A DNA stretch of 9,897 nt, from the NCBI GenBank assembly GCA_017694135.1, contig JADING010000129.1:1-9897 (forward strand). The letters are read 5' to 3'. Numbering within the stretch: position 1 is the first letter of the stretch; each line of letters begins with the position of its first letter. The position numbers and the translations under genes were made by a program. Of this stretch, positions 1 to 8,321 are shown in pieces. The DNA comes from Candidatus Scatoplasma merdavium. GTDB lineage: Bacteria > Bacillota_I > Bacilli_A > RFN20 > CAG-288. A model generated the notes under the pieces. The model had not been told where the DNA came from, ran no database searches, and worked only from the letters and a program-made list of their open reading frames with translations.

Positions 1-1
1 C

Positions 2-778
2 GCGGAAACACTGGGATTTAAGACAATTGCAATGGGGCATTACGCTATAAAAAAAGAAGATGAAGATGGCTTCCCCTTGCTTTACAAAGCGAAAGATAAA
101 AACAAGGATCAGACTTACTTTTTAGTTGAAACGACAGTTGATGAGTTGACTTCAGCTCTTTTTCCTATCGGGGAATATACCAAACCCGAAATTCGATTAA
201 TGGCGGAAAATCTCAATTTGAGCGTGGCTAAAAAGAAAGATTCTACGGGAGTTTGCTTTATTGGTGAAAGGAATTTTAAAGAGTTTTTGGAGAATTATCT
301 ACCTAGTCATGAAGGGGATATAGTGGATATTGAGACCGGAAAGATTATTGGGCGTCACGATGGAACATTGTATTACACTAACGGCCAGCATCGCGGGCTT
401 AATATAGGTGGAATAAAAGGTTATGAGTCCTCTCCCTTTTTCGTTGTTGGGAAAGATGTTAAGAAGAATATACTCTATGTTGCTCAATCGGATTCAAAAT
501 ACATGTATTCTTATTCTTGCCGCATTAATCGAGTAAATATGCTTTGGAAAAAACCGGTTAAGGGAAGAATTAAGCTAAATGCGAAATTCCGTTATAGAAG
601 TGTCGATTTACCAATAGAATTTGAATATGTCAGCGAAGACGAAGCTTACGCTTATTATCCCGGATACAAGTTTGTTACGAAGGGGCAAGTCCTCGCCTTG
701 TACGATGGAGAAAGATGTCTGGGCGGTGGTACAATATTAGATACATATGATGAAGTTGGACGAAAGATTACCTATTGA
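2..778 (+). CDS. mnmA: tRNA-specific 2-thiouridylase MnmA, 3' part (5' end outside window)
   Basis: MnmA uses ATP and a relayed persulfide sulfur to make 2-thiouridine at wobble position 34 of tRNA-Lys, -Glu and -Gln in the cytoplasm. The frame is open from base 2, so the gene enters from the left; the first in-frame ATG at 32 is internal (it lies in the MGHYA motif). About 258 of the usual ~360-375 residues are visible. Recognisable landmarks are MGHYA, NKDQTYFL, LFPIGEYTKPE, KKDSTGVCFIGE and TNGQHRGLNIGG, then the C-terminal beta-barrel region ending near ERCLGGGTI. The Cys codon at 254-256 is the second catalytic cysteine, which takes part in persulfide/disulfide chemistry. The first catalytic cysteine and the ATP-binding PP-loop lie outside the window. 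The 3' end overlaps the Nudix gene by 32 bp. The family assignment is firm; the missing 5' part is a window effect, not evidence of a broken gene. Confidence 0.95.
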   Translation, partial: AETLGFKTIAMGHYAIKKEDEDGFPLLYKAKDKNKDQTYFLVETTVDELTSALFPIGEYTKPEIRLMAENLNLSVAKKKDSTGVCFIGERNFKEFLENYLPSHEGDIVDIETGKIIGRHDGTLYYTNGQHRGLNIGGIKGYESSPFFVVGKDVKKNILYVAQSDSKYMYSYSCRINRVNMLWKKPVKGRIKLNAKFRYRSVDLPIEFEYVSEDEAYAYYPGYKFVTKGQVLALYDGERCLGGGTILDTYDEVGRKITY

Positions 779-1322
779 ACTAAAGAGTTTGCTAAATATT
801 GAAATTGAAGATGATCTTTATCCTTTGAGTAAGCCAATAAGCGAATTTGAAGTTCGTTTGGCTTGTCGCGTGATTTGCTTAGATGAGCATTCGTTTTGTT
901 TTGCACATATTGCTGATAACAATCCCTTTGCTTCTTCTGATTATCTTGAAACTTCAGGCGGGGGATTAGAAACAGGCGAGACTCACCTTCAGTGCATTAA
1001 AAGAGAGCTGGAAGAGGAGCTGGGGATTATTGTTGACCCTATTTGCTATTTAGGAAAGGCTGTTTCTTATTACAACCTCATTTCAAGAAAGAACGTTTCT
1101 TATTTCTATTTGGTGAGAAAAATTGGTGAAACTCGATTAAATTTATCTAAGCAAGAGAGAGATGAACTGCATCTAAGCCAGTTTAAAGCTGAGGTTGAAA
1201 GTTGCGTTGCTGCTTATAAAGAAAAAAACTTGAAATCTAAAGCAGGAAGTTTAATTTACAGAAGGGATGTCCCTTATATTGAAAAAGCTTTGGAAGTAAT
1301 TTATTCATACGGACTTTATTGA
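747..1322 (+). CDS. Nudix hydrolase family protein
   Basis: This 191-residue protein carries a perfect Nudix box (G-x5-E-x7-REU-xEE-xGU) at residues ~72-94, with core RELEEELGI. The glutamates coordinate the Mg2+ used to hydrolyse nucleoside diphosphates linked to another moiety. The Nudix fold appears to start near residue 36. The N-terminal ~35 residues and the C-terminal ~60 residues, rich in Lys and Glu, have no assignable motif. There is no signal peptide or membrane segment, so it is probably cytosolic. Two ATGs in tandem open the frame inside the mnmA 3' end, with no strong Shine-Dalgarno sequence, so coupling to mnmA translation is likely. A start at the second ATG is equally possible. 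The TGA stop overlaps the rimO ribosome binding site. The substrate cannot be read from the sequence; the neighbours suggest housekeeping nucleotide clearance, which is only an inference. Confidence 0.88.
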   Translation: MMKLDERLPIELKSLLNIEIEDDLYPLSKPISEFEVRLACRVICLDEHSFCFAHIADNNPFASSDYLETSGGGLETGETHLQCIKRELEEELGIIVDPICYLGKAVSYYNLISRKNVSYFYLVRKIGETRLNLSKQERDELHLSQFKAEVESCVAAYKEKNLKSKAGSLIYRRDVPYIEKALEVIYSYGLY

Positions 1323-1334
1323 GGAGGTAATTAT

Positions 1335-2627
1335 ATGAATGTTGGAATCATTTCGCTCGGATGCGCTAAAAACAAAATCGATACGGAAGAGGTTCTTTCT
1401 TATCTCCAGCGGAATTCGTTTAATATCGTTAGCGATCCTAATTTGGCGGATATTATTATTATCAATACATGCGGTTTTATTGAAGACGCTAAAAAGGAAG
1501 CTTTAGATACTATTTTTGAGACTTTAAAATACAAAAAAATTACTGTAGTTATCGGCTGCTTGGTCGAAAGATACTACGATGATTTAGTTAGAGATATTCC
1601 GGAAGTTGATTTGTTTGTTCCTATAAGAGATTATCCTAAGTTTGGTGAGCTTTTCCAAAAGTTAATCAAGGATCGCACCTTAGAAGGGAAACTGTCTAAG
1701 GACCAAAGATTGATTACTACCCCTTCTTATCAAGCCTACCTGCAGATATCTGACGGGTGCAATAACTGCTGTTCTTTCTGCGCTATTCCACTAATTCGTG
1801 GTCATTTTCGCTCTTTTCCTTTCCAGATGATTGCAAGTGAAATTAAGAAGTTTGCAGAAGCTGGTGTTAAAGAACTAATTGTTATATCGCAAGATACTTC
1901 TAAATACGGTTGGGATTTTAAAGACAAGAAGTACAATATCTGTTCAGTTTTAAAAGAAGCGTTGAAATACAACTTTGAGTATATTAGATTGCTTTATTTA
2001 TATCCGGATGAAATTACCGATGAGTTTATCCAGCTTTATAAGGACAATCCGCGCTTAACTCCGTATTTTGATGTTCCTATTCAGCATTCGGAAGACCACG
2101 TTTTAAAAGATATGAACAGACACGGAGATAAAAAGCTATTAGAAGAACTATTTAGCAAGTTAAGAGAAGTGCCTAATTCTATTCTCCGTACTACTTTGAT
2201 TGTGGGTTTTCCAGGTGAAACGCAAGAAGATGTTGATAATTTAGAAAAATTCATTCGCACGTATAAGTTCGATCACCTTGGGGTGTTTAAGTATTCAAAA
2301 GAAGAAGGAACGCGTTCTTATTCTTTTACTAATCAAGTTCCATCTAGGGAAAAAGAAAGACGCTACAAGCAAATTATGAAAGCCCAGGCGCAAATATCTT
2401 ACGAGCTAAATCAAAAGAGACTTGGTCAAGTTATAAAAGTGATGATTACTGCTTACGATGAGACTGATATGTCTTATACCGGGATTTGTGATTTGTTTGC
2501 CCCGGATGATATTGATGGAAGGTGCTATATCTATTCTTCTGCACCTTTAGAAATAGGAGATGTGGTTGAGGCTAAGATTGTAAACGCTGGTATTTACGAT
2601 ATAGACTGCGAGGTTATTGAACAATGA
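1335..2627 (+). CDS. rimO: ribosomal protein S12 methylthiotransferase RimO (radical SAM)
   Basis: RimO methylthiolates the conserved aspartate of ribosomal protein S12 (uS12), using two Fe-S clusters and S-adenosylmethionine. The 430 residues show the full family layout. The N-terminal UPF0004 domain opens with GIISLGCAKNKIDTE; cluster-ligand cysteines are C10, C46 (in NTCGFIEDA) and C75 (in IGCLVE). The radical-SAM CxxxCxxC motif follows at C142/C146/C149 (GCNNCCSFC). The hallmark VISQDTSKYG lies in the barrel, and a TRAM-type domain occupies the last ~65 residues. SLGCAKN, NTCGFI and ISQDTS favour RimO over the tRNA methylthiotransferase MiaB. A strong GAGGAGG at 1321-1327, seven bases before the ATG, fixes the start. 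The stop overlaps the next gene as ATGA. Length and motifs are complete, so the gene looks functional. Confidence 0.95.
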   Translation: MNVGIISLGCAKNKIDTEEVLSYLQRNSFNIVSDPNLADIIIINTCGFIEDAKKEALDTIFETLKYKKITVVIGCLVERYYDDLVRDIPEVDLFVPIRDYPKFGELFQKLIKDRTLEGKLSKDQRLITTPSYQAYLQISDGCNNCCSFCAIPLIRGHFRSFPFQMIASEIKKFAEAGVKELIVISQDTSKYGWDFKDKKYNICSVLKEALKYNFEYIRLLYLYPDEITDEFIQLYKDNPRLTPYFDVPIQHSEDHVLKDMNRHGDKKLLEELFSKLREVPNSILRTTLIVGFPGETQEDVDNLEKFIRTYKFDHLGVFKYSKEEGTRSYSFTNQVPSREKERRYKQIMKAQAQISYELNQKRLGQVIKVMITAYDETDMSYTGICDLFAPDDIDGRCYIYSSAPLEIGDVVEAKIVNAGIYDIDCEVIEQ

Positions 2628-4414
2628 TTTTTGGGAAATACGTCAATCGTTTTTACAAGAAGTACTGGTTGTATTTAGTTACCGGCTTCGTGTTTTTAGC
2701 GATTGTTGATATTGCCCAGATTGCTATTCCTGTCTTAGTTGGTAACGCGGTTTCTATCTTTTCAAATCAAGATTCAATCGAGTACTTTTTTAACGCTCCG
2801 TTATTTGATCCTAATGGTATTGGATATTTTATCATGGCTTTCTTAGGTATTGCGGTCGTTATGTTTATCGGGCGAATGGTTTGGCGATTGGCGATATATA
2901 AAGTTGGTGTTTTAGTAGATTTTGATTTGCGCGATCAGATGTTTGTTCACGCTGAAGAACTTTCGGTAACCTACTATAAAAAGCAGAAAGTCGGAACCGT
3001 AATGTCTCTTTTTAACAACTCTTTAGTTTCGGTTAAAGACTGTTTCATGGATGGAATTGTCATGATGGTTGACGGTTTTATTATGGCTCCAATGGTTGTC
3101 GTGTTTATGTTTTTAAACAACTGGGTTTTGGCCTTGGTTTCTTTAGTGCCTCTAACCATTATGATGATTTGCTGTATCGTGGTTGATAAGGGAATGACTG
3201 CTAGATACGAAGATCAACTTTCGGCTTTTGAGAGATTGTCTGATTATACTCAAGAGGCGATGTCTGGCTACGCGGTGATTAAAGCTTTTGTCAAAGAGGC
3301 AAAGAACATGCTGACTTTCGCTAAGCTCAACCAAGAGAACAAGGATACGAATATGGCTTACTTGAAGTATTCAGTTACCTTAAATATGCTTATTGAACTT
3401 TTAATTAATTCTGGCTTTGTTTTGGTTGCCTTTATAGGAGTGCAAGTCATTTTGAACTTTGAAAATTACGATATCGGATCGTTAGTTGAGTTTATCGGTT
3501 TGCTTGATACCGCAATTTGGCCCTTTATTGCCTTAGGGCAAGTAATTATGATTAGAGCGCGCGGCAAGGCTGGCTTAAATCAAGTGAGCGAGTTTTTAGA
3601 TGCGAAAAAAGAACTTGTAGATACATCTTCTTCCGATGTTGTTTTTAAAGGGGAAATTACGTTTAAAAACTTCCAATTCCAGTATCCTGATGGCAATGCT
3701 AGCGTTTTAAATAACATTAACCTCCATATTAAAGCTGGCCAAAACATCGGTATTGTCGGAAGGACAGGATCTGGTAAATCGACTTTGGTTAAGACGCTAT
3801 TAAAAATATACAACGTCAGTGAAGGAACGCTGTTTTTCGATGATCACGATATCTGCTCTCTCTCTTCTAAAACTGTTAGAGACAACATTGGTTATGTAGC
3901 TCAAAACGCCTTCTTGTTTTCAGATTTAATTGAAGAAAACATCGCTTTTGGCGATTCTGATTCTAGAGATGATAACCGCGTTAAATCAGCGGCGGAATTT
4001 GCTTGCGTCAGCGACTCAATTGAAAGGTTTAAAGATGGATATAAAACCTTGATTGGCGAAAGAGGCGCGTCTTTATCAGGCGGTCAAAAGCAACGTGTAG
4101 CTATGGCTCGCGCCATTTATAAAGACCCTGCGATTCTCATTTTGGATGATTCAGTTAGCGCCGTGGATTCGGAAACGGAAAAATCAATCCTAGAAAACGT
4201 CGCTAAATTGAGAAATGGAAAGACGACTCTCATTGTTTCATCTCGCGTTTCAGTCGTCGAGCATCTCGATGGAATTATCGTTTTATCCGAAGGGAAAATC
4301 GTCGGATTTGGCACGCACAGCGAATTGATGAAAACTTGCAAAGAATATTCCCGTGTTGTGGAACTTCAGCGCTTAGAAAAGGAGGAAGGCCTCAGTTATG
4401 GTCAGTCTCGATAG
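2624..4414 (+). CDS. heterodimeric ABC exporter, subunit A (degenerate ATP site), permease-ATPase fusion
   Basis: This is a half-transporter of 596 residues. An N-terminal transmembrane domain (residues ~1-325, hydrophobic helices near 14-40, 66-90, 143-190 and 255-310) precedes a nucleotide-binding domain. Walker A is GRTGSGKS at 379-386, the Q-loop region is GYVAQNAF at 423-430, the signature LSGGQ is at 484-488, and Walker B ends ILILDD at 504-509. Two catalytic positions are non-canonical: the residue after the Walker B aspartate is Asp509 instead of Glu, and the H-loop histidine is Ser540 (VSSRVS). The C-terminal GKIVGFGTHSEL is typical of the degenerate partner in TM287/288- and LmrCD-type exporters. 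The protein keeps a canonical LSGGQ, which would complete the competent ATP site of its partner encoded next. GAGG at 2610-2613 sits ten bases before the ATG, which overlaps the rimO stop. The substrate is unknown; such pairs export drugs, lipids or peptides. Confidence 0.93.
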   Translation: MIFGKYVNRFYKKYWLYLVTGFVFLAIVDIAQIAIPVLVGNAVSIFSNQDSIEYFFNAPLFDPNGIGYFIMAFLGIAVVMFIGRMVWRLAIYKVGVLVDFDLRDQMFVHAEELSVTYYKKQKVGTVMSLFNNSLVSVKDCFMDGIVMMVDGFIMAPMVVVFMFLNNWVLALVSLVPLTIMMICCIVVDKGMTARYEDQLSAFERLSDYTQEAMSGYAVIKAFVKEAKNMLTFAKLNQENKDTNMAYLKYSVTLNMLIELLINSGFVLVAFIGVQVILNFENYDIGSLVEFIGLLDTAIWPFIALGQVIMIRARGKAGLNQVSEFLDAKKELVDTSSSDVVFKGEITFKNFQFQYPDGNASVLNNINLHIKAGQNIGIVGRTGSGKSTLVKTLLKIYNVSEGTLFFDDHDICSLSSKTVRDNIGYVAQNAFLFSDLIEENIAFGDSDSRDDNRVKSAAEFACVSDSIERFKDGYKTLIGERGASLSGGQKQRVAMARAIYKDPAILILDDSVSAVDSETEKSILENVAKLRNGKTTLIVSSRVSVVEHLDGIIVLSEGKIVGFGTHSELMKTCKEYSRVVELQRLEKEEGLSYGQSR

Positions 4415-6173
4415 AAGCCAAGATAAATTGACTCTTAAAACTACCTATATTGTTAGAAGAATCTTTTCTTATGTTTCTAAGCATAAGAAAATCTTCGTTT
4501 TTGCAATGTTTTTAGCGGTGTTAAACGCTCTGTTTTCAACCCTAGGTGTTTTTATTAATATGACTCTAGTTGAGTTGCTTCAAAACTCTACTACTATCGA
4601 TGCTAATAAAGTTTACTTTTACGCCTCTATTTACGGCGTGTGTTTGCTTTTGCAAGCTTCTTGTAATTTCTACAGTGGGTATCTTATTCAAAAGCTCGGT
4701 AACGATGTTATTTTTGAAATGCGCAATGATGTTTACGAGCACATATTCAGTTTATCTTTAGCGCAAATTCAAGCTTTTCCAACTGGAAAGTGGGTGACTA
4801 GATCCACTAACGATATCAACTCGGTAATGACATTTTTCGCTAATGTCTTGATGGTTATTTTCACCAATTCTTTGTACATAGTCTTTTATACGGTGGCGAT
4901 ATTTGTGATGGATTATCGTTTGGCTTTAGTTATTTTGGCTTTTATGATTATTATTTTCCTCACTTCTTTTTACTTTTCGAAAGAGTCAAAAAAGAAGAAC
5001 AGGTTATACCGCAAATCTATTTCAAACATGAATTCTTTCTTGTCGGAAAATATCAGCGGGATGGAAACTATTCAGATATTTAATCAAGAGAAAAAGAAAT
5101 ACGAGGAGTTTTGTTATTATTCAAAAGAAATGCGCGATGCAGATTACGCTTCCTTAAAGGTTTTTTCTATCTTTAGACCTATTATTTATTTCCTCTATGT
5201 CATGACTGTTTTGACGAGCTTTATCATTGGATTTTTTATGATAAGAGATGGAAAAATTGATATAATTCTGCTCTATGGGTTTTATCAGTTTATCGGTTAT
5301 TTATTTAATCCGATTCAAACTATTGCTAACCAGTTCAATTACATCCAGCAGGGTCTAACAGGAGCGGAGAGAGTCTTCTTAGTTACTGACATGGTTCCTT
5401 CTATTGTCGATAGCGAGAATCCAATTGAACTTACTTCTTTGAAAGGAAAGGTCGAATTTAAGCACGTTTATTTTGCTTATAAGGGAGAAGAGTGGATATT
5501 AAAGGATGTTTCATTTGTCATTAATCCCGGACAGACAGTGGCTTTTGTCGGCGAGACTGGCGCTGGTAAGTCAACTATTATTAACCTTATTGTTAGGAAT
5601 TACGACATTCAAAAAGGTGAGATATTAATTGACGATATTCCTATTCAAAATATTTCAATTCACTCCTTGCGTAAGCTTATCGGTCAGATGCTTCAAGACG
5701 TTTCGATGTTTTCCGGAGATATAAAATACAACATCAGTTTAGATGACGAGAAATCTGATATAGAAAATGTCAAAAAGTCTGCCGAGTTTGTTGGAGCGGA
5801 TGGGTTTATTTCGCATTTAAAAGATGGATACGACACTGTGGTTTCAGAAAACGGCTCGAACTTCTCGCAAGGAGAAAGGCAACTTATATCTTTTGCAAGA
5901 GTCATTTACGCTGAACCGCAGATGATTATTCTCGATGAAGCGACTTCCAATATCGATACTGAATCAGAAGTCATTATTCAGAACTCTTTAGAAAAAATAA
6001 AGACGATAGGCACTATGATTATGGTTGCTCACCGCCTTTCTACTATTCGCCATGCCGATACTATATACGTCATTGATAAAGGTCAAATTGCTGAGTTTGG
6101 ATCTCATCAAGAACTTTTGTCAAAACGCGGAGTTTACTATAATTTATATAAGGTCCAATCCTTAGATGAATAA
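4398..6173 (+). CDS. heterodimeric ABC exporter, subunit B (catalytically competent ATP site), permease-ATPase fusion
   Basis: This is the 591-residue partner half-transporter. The transmembrane domain spans residues ~30-320, with helices near 31-58, 73-98, 147-190 and 258-305. The ATPase domain follows: Walker A GETGAGKS at 385-392, Q-loop region GQMLQDVSMF at 429-438, Walker B ILDE with catalytic Glu514, and H-loop His545 in MVAHRLST. The signature is FSQGE (489-493) instead of LSGGQ, so this subunit gives the degenerate signature to the partner's weak site. Its Walker A, Walker B and histidine should form the competent site with the partner's LSGGQ. This complementary asymmetry, together with a 17-bp overlap and adjacency, supports an obligate heterodimer. 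GGAGG at 4381-4385 lies twelve bases before the ATG. It is probably an exporter in the cytoplasmic membrane; the cargo cannot be inferred. Confidence 0.93.
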   Translation: MVSLDRSQDKLTLKTTYIVRRIFSYVSKHKKIFVFAMFLAVLNALFSTLGVFINMTLVELLQNSTTIDANKVYFYASIYGVCLLLQASCNFYSGYLIQKLGNDVIFEMRNDVYEHIFSLSLAQIQAFPTGKWVTRSTNDINSVMTFFANVLMVIFTNSLYIVFYTVAIFVMDYRLALVILAFMIIIFLTSFYFSKESKKKNRLYRKSISNMNSFLSENISGMETIQIFNQEKKKYEEFCYYSKEMRDADYASLKVFSIFRPIIYFLYVMTVLTSFIIGFFMIRDGKIDIILLYGFYQFIGYLFNPIQTIANQFNYIQQGLTGAERVFLVTDMVPSIVDSENPIELTSLKGKVEFKHVYFAYKGEEWILKDVSFVINPGQTVAFVGETGAGKSTIINLIVRNYDIQKGEILIDDIPIQNISIHSLRKLIGQMLQDVSMFSGDIKYNISLDDEKSDIENVKKSAEFVGADGFISHLKDGYDTVVSENGSNFSQGERQLISFARVIYAEPQMIILDEATSNIDTESEVIIQNSLEKIKTIGTMIMVAHRLSTIRHADTIYVIDKGQIAEFGSHQELLSKRGVYYNLYKVQSLDE

Positions 6174-6180
6174 GGAGGTG
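6172..6180 (+). promoter_or_regulatory. ribosome binding site that fixes the cysS start
   Basis: AAGGAGGTG lies just after an upstream in-frame ATG (6166) and its core ends five bases before the ATG at 6184. It overlaps the stop codon of the preceding ABC gene. It selects 6184 over 6166, whose extra residues (MNKEVF) are simply the translated Shine-Dalgarno region. Confidence 0.85.
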
Positions 6181-6183
6181 TTT

Positions 6184-7533
6184 ATGCGTGAAGTTTATCT
6201 GTATGATTCTCTAAAAGCTGGCAAGAGAAAATTTGAGCCGATTGTCAAAGATGAAGTGTCTATCTATTATTGTGGGCCGACGGTTTACAATTTCGTTCAT
6301 ATAGGTAATATTCGTCCGGTTTTGACATTTGATTTGTTAACTCGCGTCTTAAGTGAAATAGGATATAAGGTTCACTGCATTTCTAATTACACTGACATTG
6401 ATGACAAGATTATTTCTAAAGCTCTAGAATCAAACAAGAGTGAAAAGGAAGTTAGCGACTTCTATATCAAGGCTTATGAGGACTGTTTAACTAAGCTCAA
6501 CTGCTTACCTTTAGAAGATCATCCGCGCGTGTCTAATTACATTCCTCAGATTGTCGAATTTATTTCTACAATAATGTCAAATGGCTTTGCTTATAAAGGA
6601 GAAGATGGTGATATTTATTTCGATGTCACTAAAGATCCTAATTACGGGGAAATTTCTAAGATCGATATTCAAGATTTGATTTCTGGTGCCAGAATTGAAA
6701 CTAAGGCTGATAAGCGTTCTCCTTCTGATTTTGCTTTGTGGAAAAACACTGCTGATGAGGGCGTGAAGTTTGAGACGGTTTTAGGTAAAGGGCGTCCAGG
6801 TTGGCACACTGAATGCGTGGTTATGATTAACTCTCATTTTAAAAAGAGCACTATCGACATTCACGGTGGTGGATTTGATTTGAAGTTCCCTCATCACGAA
6901 AACGAAAACGCCCAACAGTATGCTTATAAGCATGCGGAGTTAGCTAATTACTGGATGCATGTTGGATTTATAAACATGGGGGATGAAAAGATGTCGAAAT
7001 CTTTAGGGAATATTGTTTTAGCTAAAGATGCGATAGATAAATATGGAGCGAACGCTATTAGATACTTCTTTTATACAACTTCTTATCGTTCTCCACTTTC
7101 ATACACTCCTGAACTTTTGGAAAAGGCTTCTAGCGAAGTAGATAGATACGTTTTAGCTTTGAAAAAACTAGAGGCGAAAGCTGGATTCTTAAATGTCAAA
7201 TTCAATGCTGAGCTAGACGAACTAGCTTATGAAAGATTTATGAACTATTTAGCTGACGATCTTTCCAGCGCTAACGCTATCTCAGAAATCGAAGCGCAAG
7301 TTAAGAAAGCCAATATTCTTTTGCGTACATCTAATTTGGATCTTACGCAAGCTTCGAAAGTTTATAACACGCTGAATAAATTTTTTGATATCTTCGGATT
7401 TAAATACGAGAAGGTTGTCCTCAGTGATGAAGACAAGGAACACTACGCTCTTTATCAAAAGTACAGAATGGAAAAAGACTATGAAAAATCCGATATTTAC
7501 CGCAAGCTTTTAATTGAAAGGGGGCTTATTTAA
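6184..7533 (+). CDS. cysS: cysteine--tRNA ligase
   Basis: This class I aminoacyl-tRNA synthetase charges tRNA-Cys with cysteine in the cytoplasm. With the start at 6184 the protein has 449 residues, near the usual 450-470. The HIGH motif is HIGN at 39-42 inside CGPTVYNFVHIGN. KMSKS is intact at 269-273. The zinc ligands that select cysteine are recognisable: C30, C211 (WHTEC) and the His/Glu pair in FPHHENE (~237 and 241). The tail carries the usual helical DALR-type domain and ends soon after MEKDYEKSDIYRKLL. The upstream ATG at 6166 is rejected because a strong AAGGAGGTG lies between the two ATGs. The TAA stop overlaps the next start as TAATG. All catalytic features are present. In many Firmicutes cysS is followed by the Mini-III RNase gene mrnC and rlmB; here an MgtC-type gene takes the middle place. 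Confidence 0.97.
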   Translation: MREVYLYDSLKAGKRKFEPIVKDEVSIYYCGPTVYNFVHIGNIRPVLTFDLLTRVLSEIGYKVHCISNYTDIDDKIISKALESNKSEKEVSDFYIKAYEDCLTKLNCLPLEDHPRVSNYIPQIVEFISTIMSNGFAYKGEDGDIYFDVTKDPNYGEISKIDIQDLISGARIETKADKRSPSDFALWKNTADEGVKFETVLGKGRPGWHTECVVMINSHFKKSTIDIHGGGFDLKFPHHENENAQQYAYKHAELANYWMHVGFINMGDEKMSKSLGNIVLAKDAIDKYGANAIRYFFYTTSYRSPLSYTPELLEKASSEVDRYVLALKKLEAKAGFLNVKFNAELDELAYERFMNYLADDLSSANAISEIEAQVKKANILLRTSNLDLTQASKVYNTLNKFFDIFGFKYEKVVLSDEDKEHYALYQKYRMEKDYEKSDIYRKLLIERGLI

Positions 7534-8225
7534 TGAACGAGGCGATTTTAAATCTATCTAACAACTTAGCTTCTTATTCTATTGTTATCGCTCTTATTGT
7601 TATAGTTCTATCTTCTCTTATCGGCCTAGAAAGAGAATTCAATGGTCATGCTGCAGGACTTAGAACTCATATTCTCTTTGCTCTGTGTATGGCTATAGTT
7701 GGTATTTTTACTTTATATGCTAGCAGTGATATGCGCGTAGTTGCTCTTTGCTGCAGCGTAATAGCCTTGGCAATTATCTCTGCTGGAAGCGTCGTTCAAA
7801 CCGGTAAAGATATAAAAGGAATAACTACTTCTTCAACAATTTTTTTGGTTGGGTTAGTTGGTTTTGGCTGCGGTATGGGTTATGTAGCTGAATCGATGAT
7901 ATTTACCTTTGTAGCTCTGTGCTTACTTGTTGTTTTGTCGCTATTTGAAAAGAAAACTTCAAAGTCTAATCCAATTGTTACTATCTTAGTTGATCCTAAA
8001 AATAACATTGCTGATGACATAGTTAAAATTTCAAATACTTACGGGTTAAAGATAATTAACATTTCATCAAAAATCAGCGTTTATCACAATCAGGAAGTCT
8101 TGCGCGTTCAAGTTACTTTATCTCGCTCTCCTGCTTCAACAGTGAAAGCTTTTGCTGATGAGTTGAAAGATGCGGTGTCTCCAATTAAACTCGATTGTAA
8201 ACTTCCGCGCACCAGGCTGTATTAA
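7533..8225 (+). CDS. MgtC/SapB family membrane protein
   Basis: This 230-residue protein has an N-terminal membrane domain (residues ~1-140, about five hydrophobic segments: 15-31, 46-63, 68-88, 101-117, 121-138) and a C-terminal soluble domain (~146-230) of the ACT-like kind found in some MgtC/SapB relatives. Family landmarks are IGLEREFNGHAAGLRTH at ~30-46, with the conserved E-R-E and RTH, and KGITTSSTIF at ~95-104 followed by a glycine-rich helix. MgtC proteins are tied to growth in low Mg2+ and, in pathogens, to survival in macrophages, with effects on F-type ATPase or phosphate balance. The role in this organism is not evident. The start overlaps the cysS stop by one base, and AAAGGGGG at 7517-7524 is its ribosome binding site, so it belongs to the same transcript. 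The common SAG stretch near 83-85 is present but the motif is divergent (SAGSVVQTGK). Confidence 0.85.
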   Translation: MNEAILNLSNNLASYSIVIALIVIVLSSLIGLEREFNGHAAGLRTHILFALCMAIVGIFTLYASSDMRVVALCCSVIALAIISAGSVVQTGKDIKGITTSSTIFLVGLVGFGCGMGYVAESMIFTFVALCLLVVLSLFEKKTSKSNPIVTILVDPKNNIADDIVKISNTYGLKIINISSKISVYHNQEVLRVQVTLSRSPASTVKAFADELKDAVSPIKLDCKLPRTRLY

Positions 8226-8273
8226 CAAAATTTACATTTTTAAAAATTGATAGTAACTAGATAGTAAGTCTTA

Positions 8274-8302
8274 TTGATAGAGACTAACAGTGTTAATAAA
8301 AT
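8274..8302 (+). promoter_or_regulatory. predicted sigma-A-type promoter for the rlmB-like gene
   Basis: TTGATA (8274-8279) and TAAAAT (8297-8302) are separated by exactly 17 bases, close to the consensus -35/-10 pair. Transcription would start near 8309, giving a very short leader that still includes most or all of the GGGAG ribosome binding site (8310-8314). The 96-base gap after the preceding gene is the first real spacer in the window and fits a new transcription unit. Two copies of GATAGTAA (8249-8256 and 8260-8267), eleven bases apart, lie just upstream and could be an activator or repressor site. Confidence 0.55.
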
Positions 8303-8321
8303 TCTTATTGGGAGTAAAAAT

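Noticed and set aside
2974..4341. Reverse-strand frames inside the first ABC gene
   Set aside because: They are antisense shadows of a well-supported gene, with no start signals or protein motifs.
6166..6183. Upstream in-frame ATG as the cysS start
   Set aside because: The six extra codons are the Shine-Dalgarno region itself; AAGGAGGTG at 6172-6180 points to ATG 6184, which also fits family length.
8236..8247. ATTTTTAAAAAT palindrome after the MgtC-type gene as a terminator
   Set aside because: It is pure A/T with no loop and no following T run beyond its own arm; it cannot form a stable termination hairpin.
8274..8321. TTG 8274 as the start of the rlmB-like gene
   Set aside because: This stretch contains the -35/-10 promoter and has no ribosome binding site before it; ATG 8322 has GGGAG at a good distance and matches the family N-terminus.
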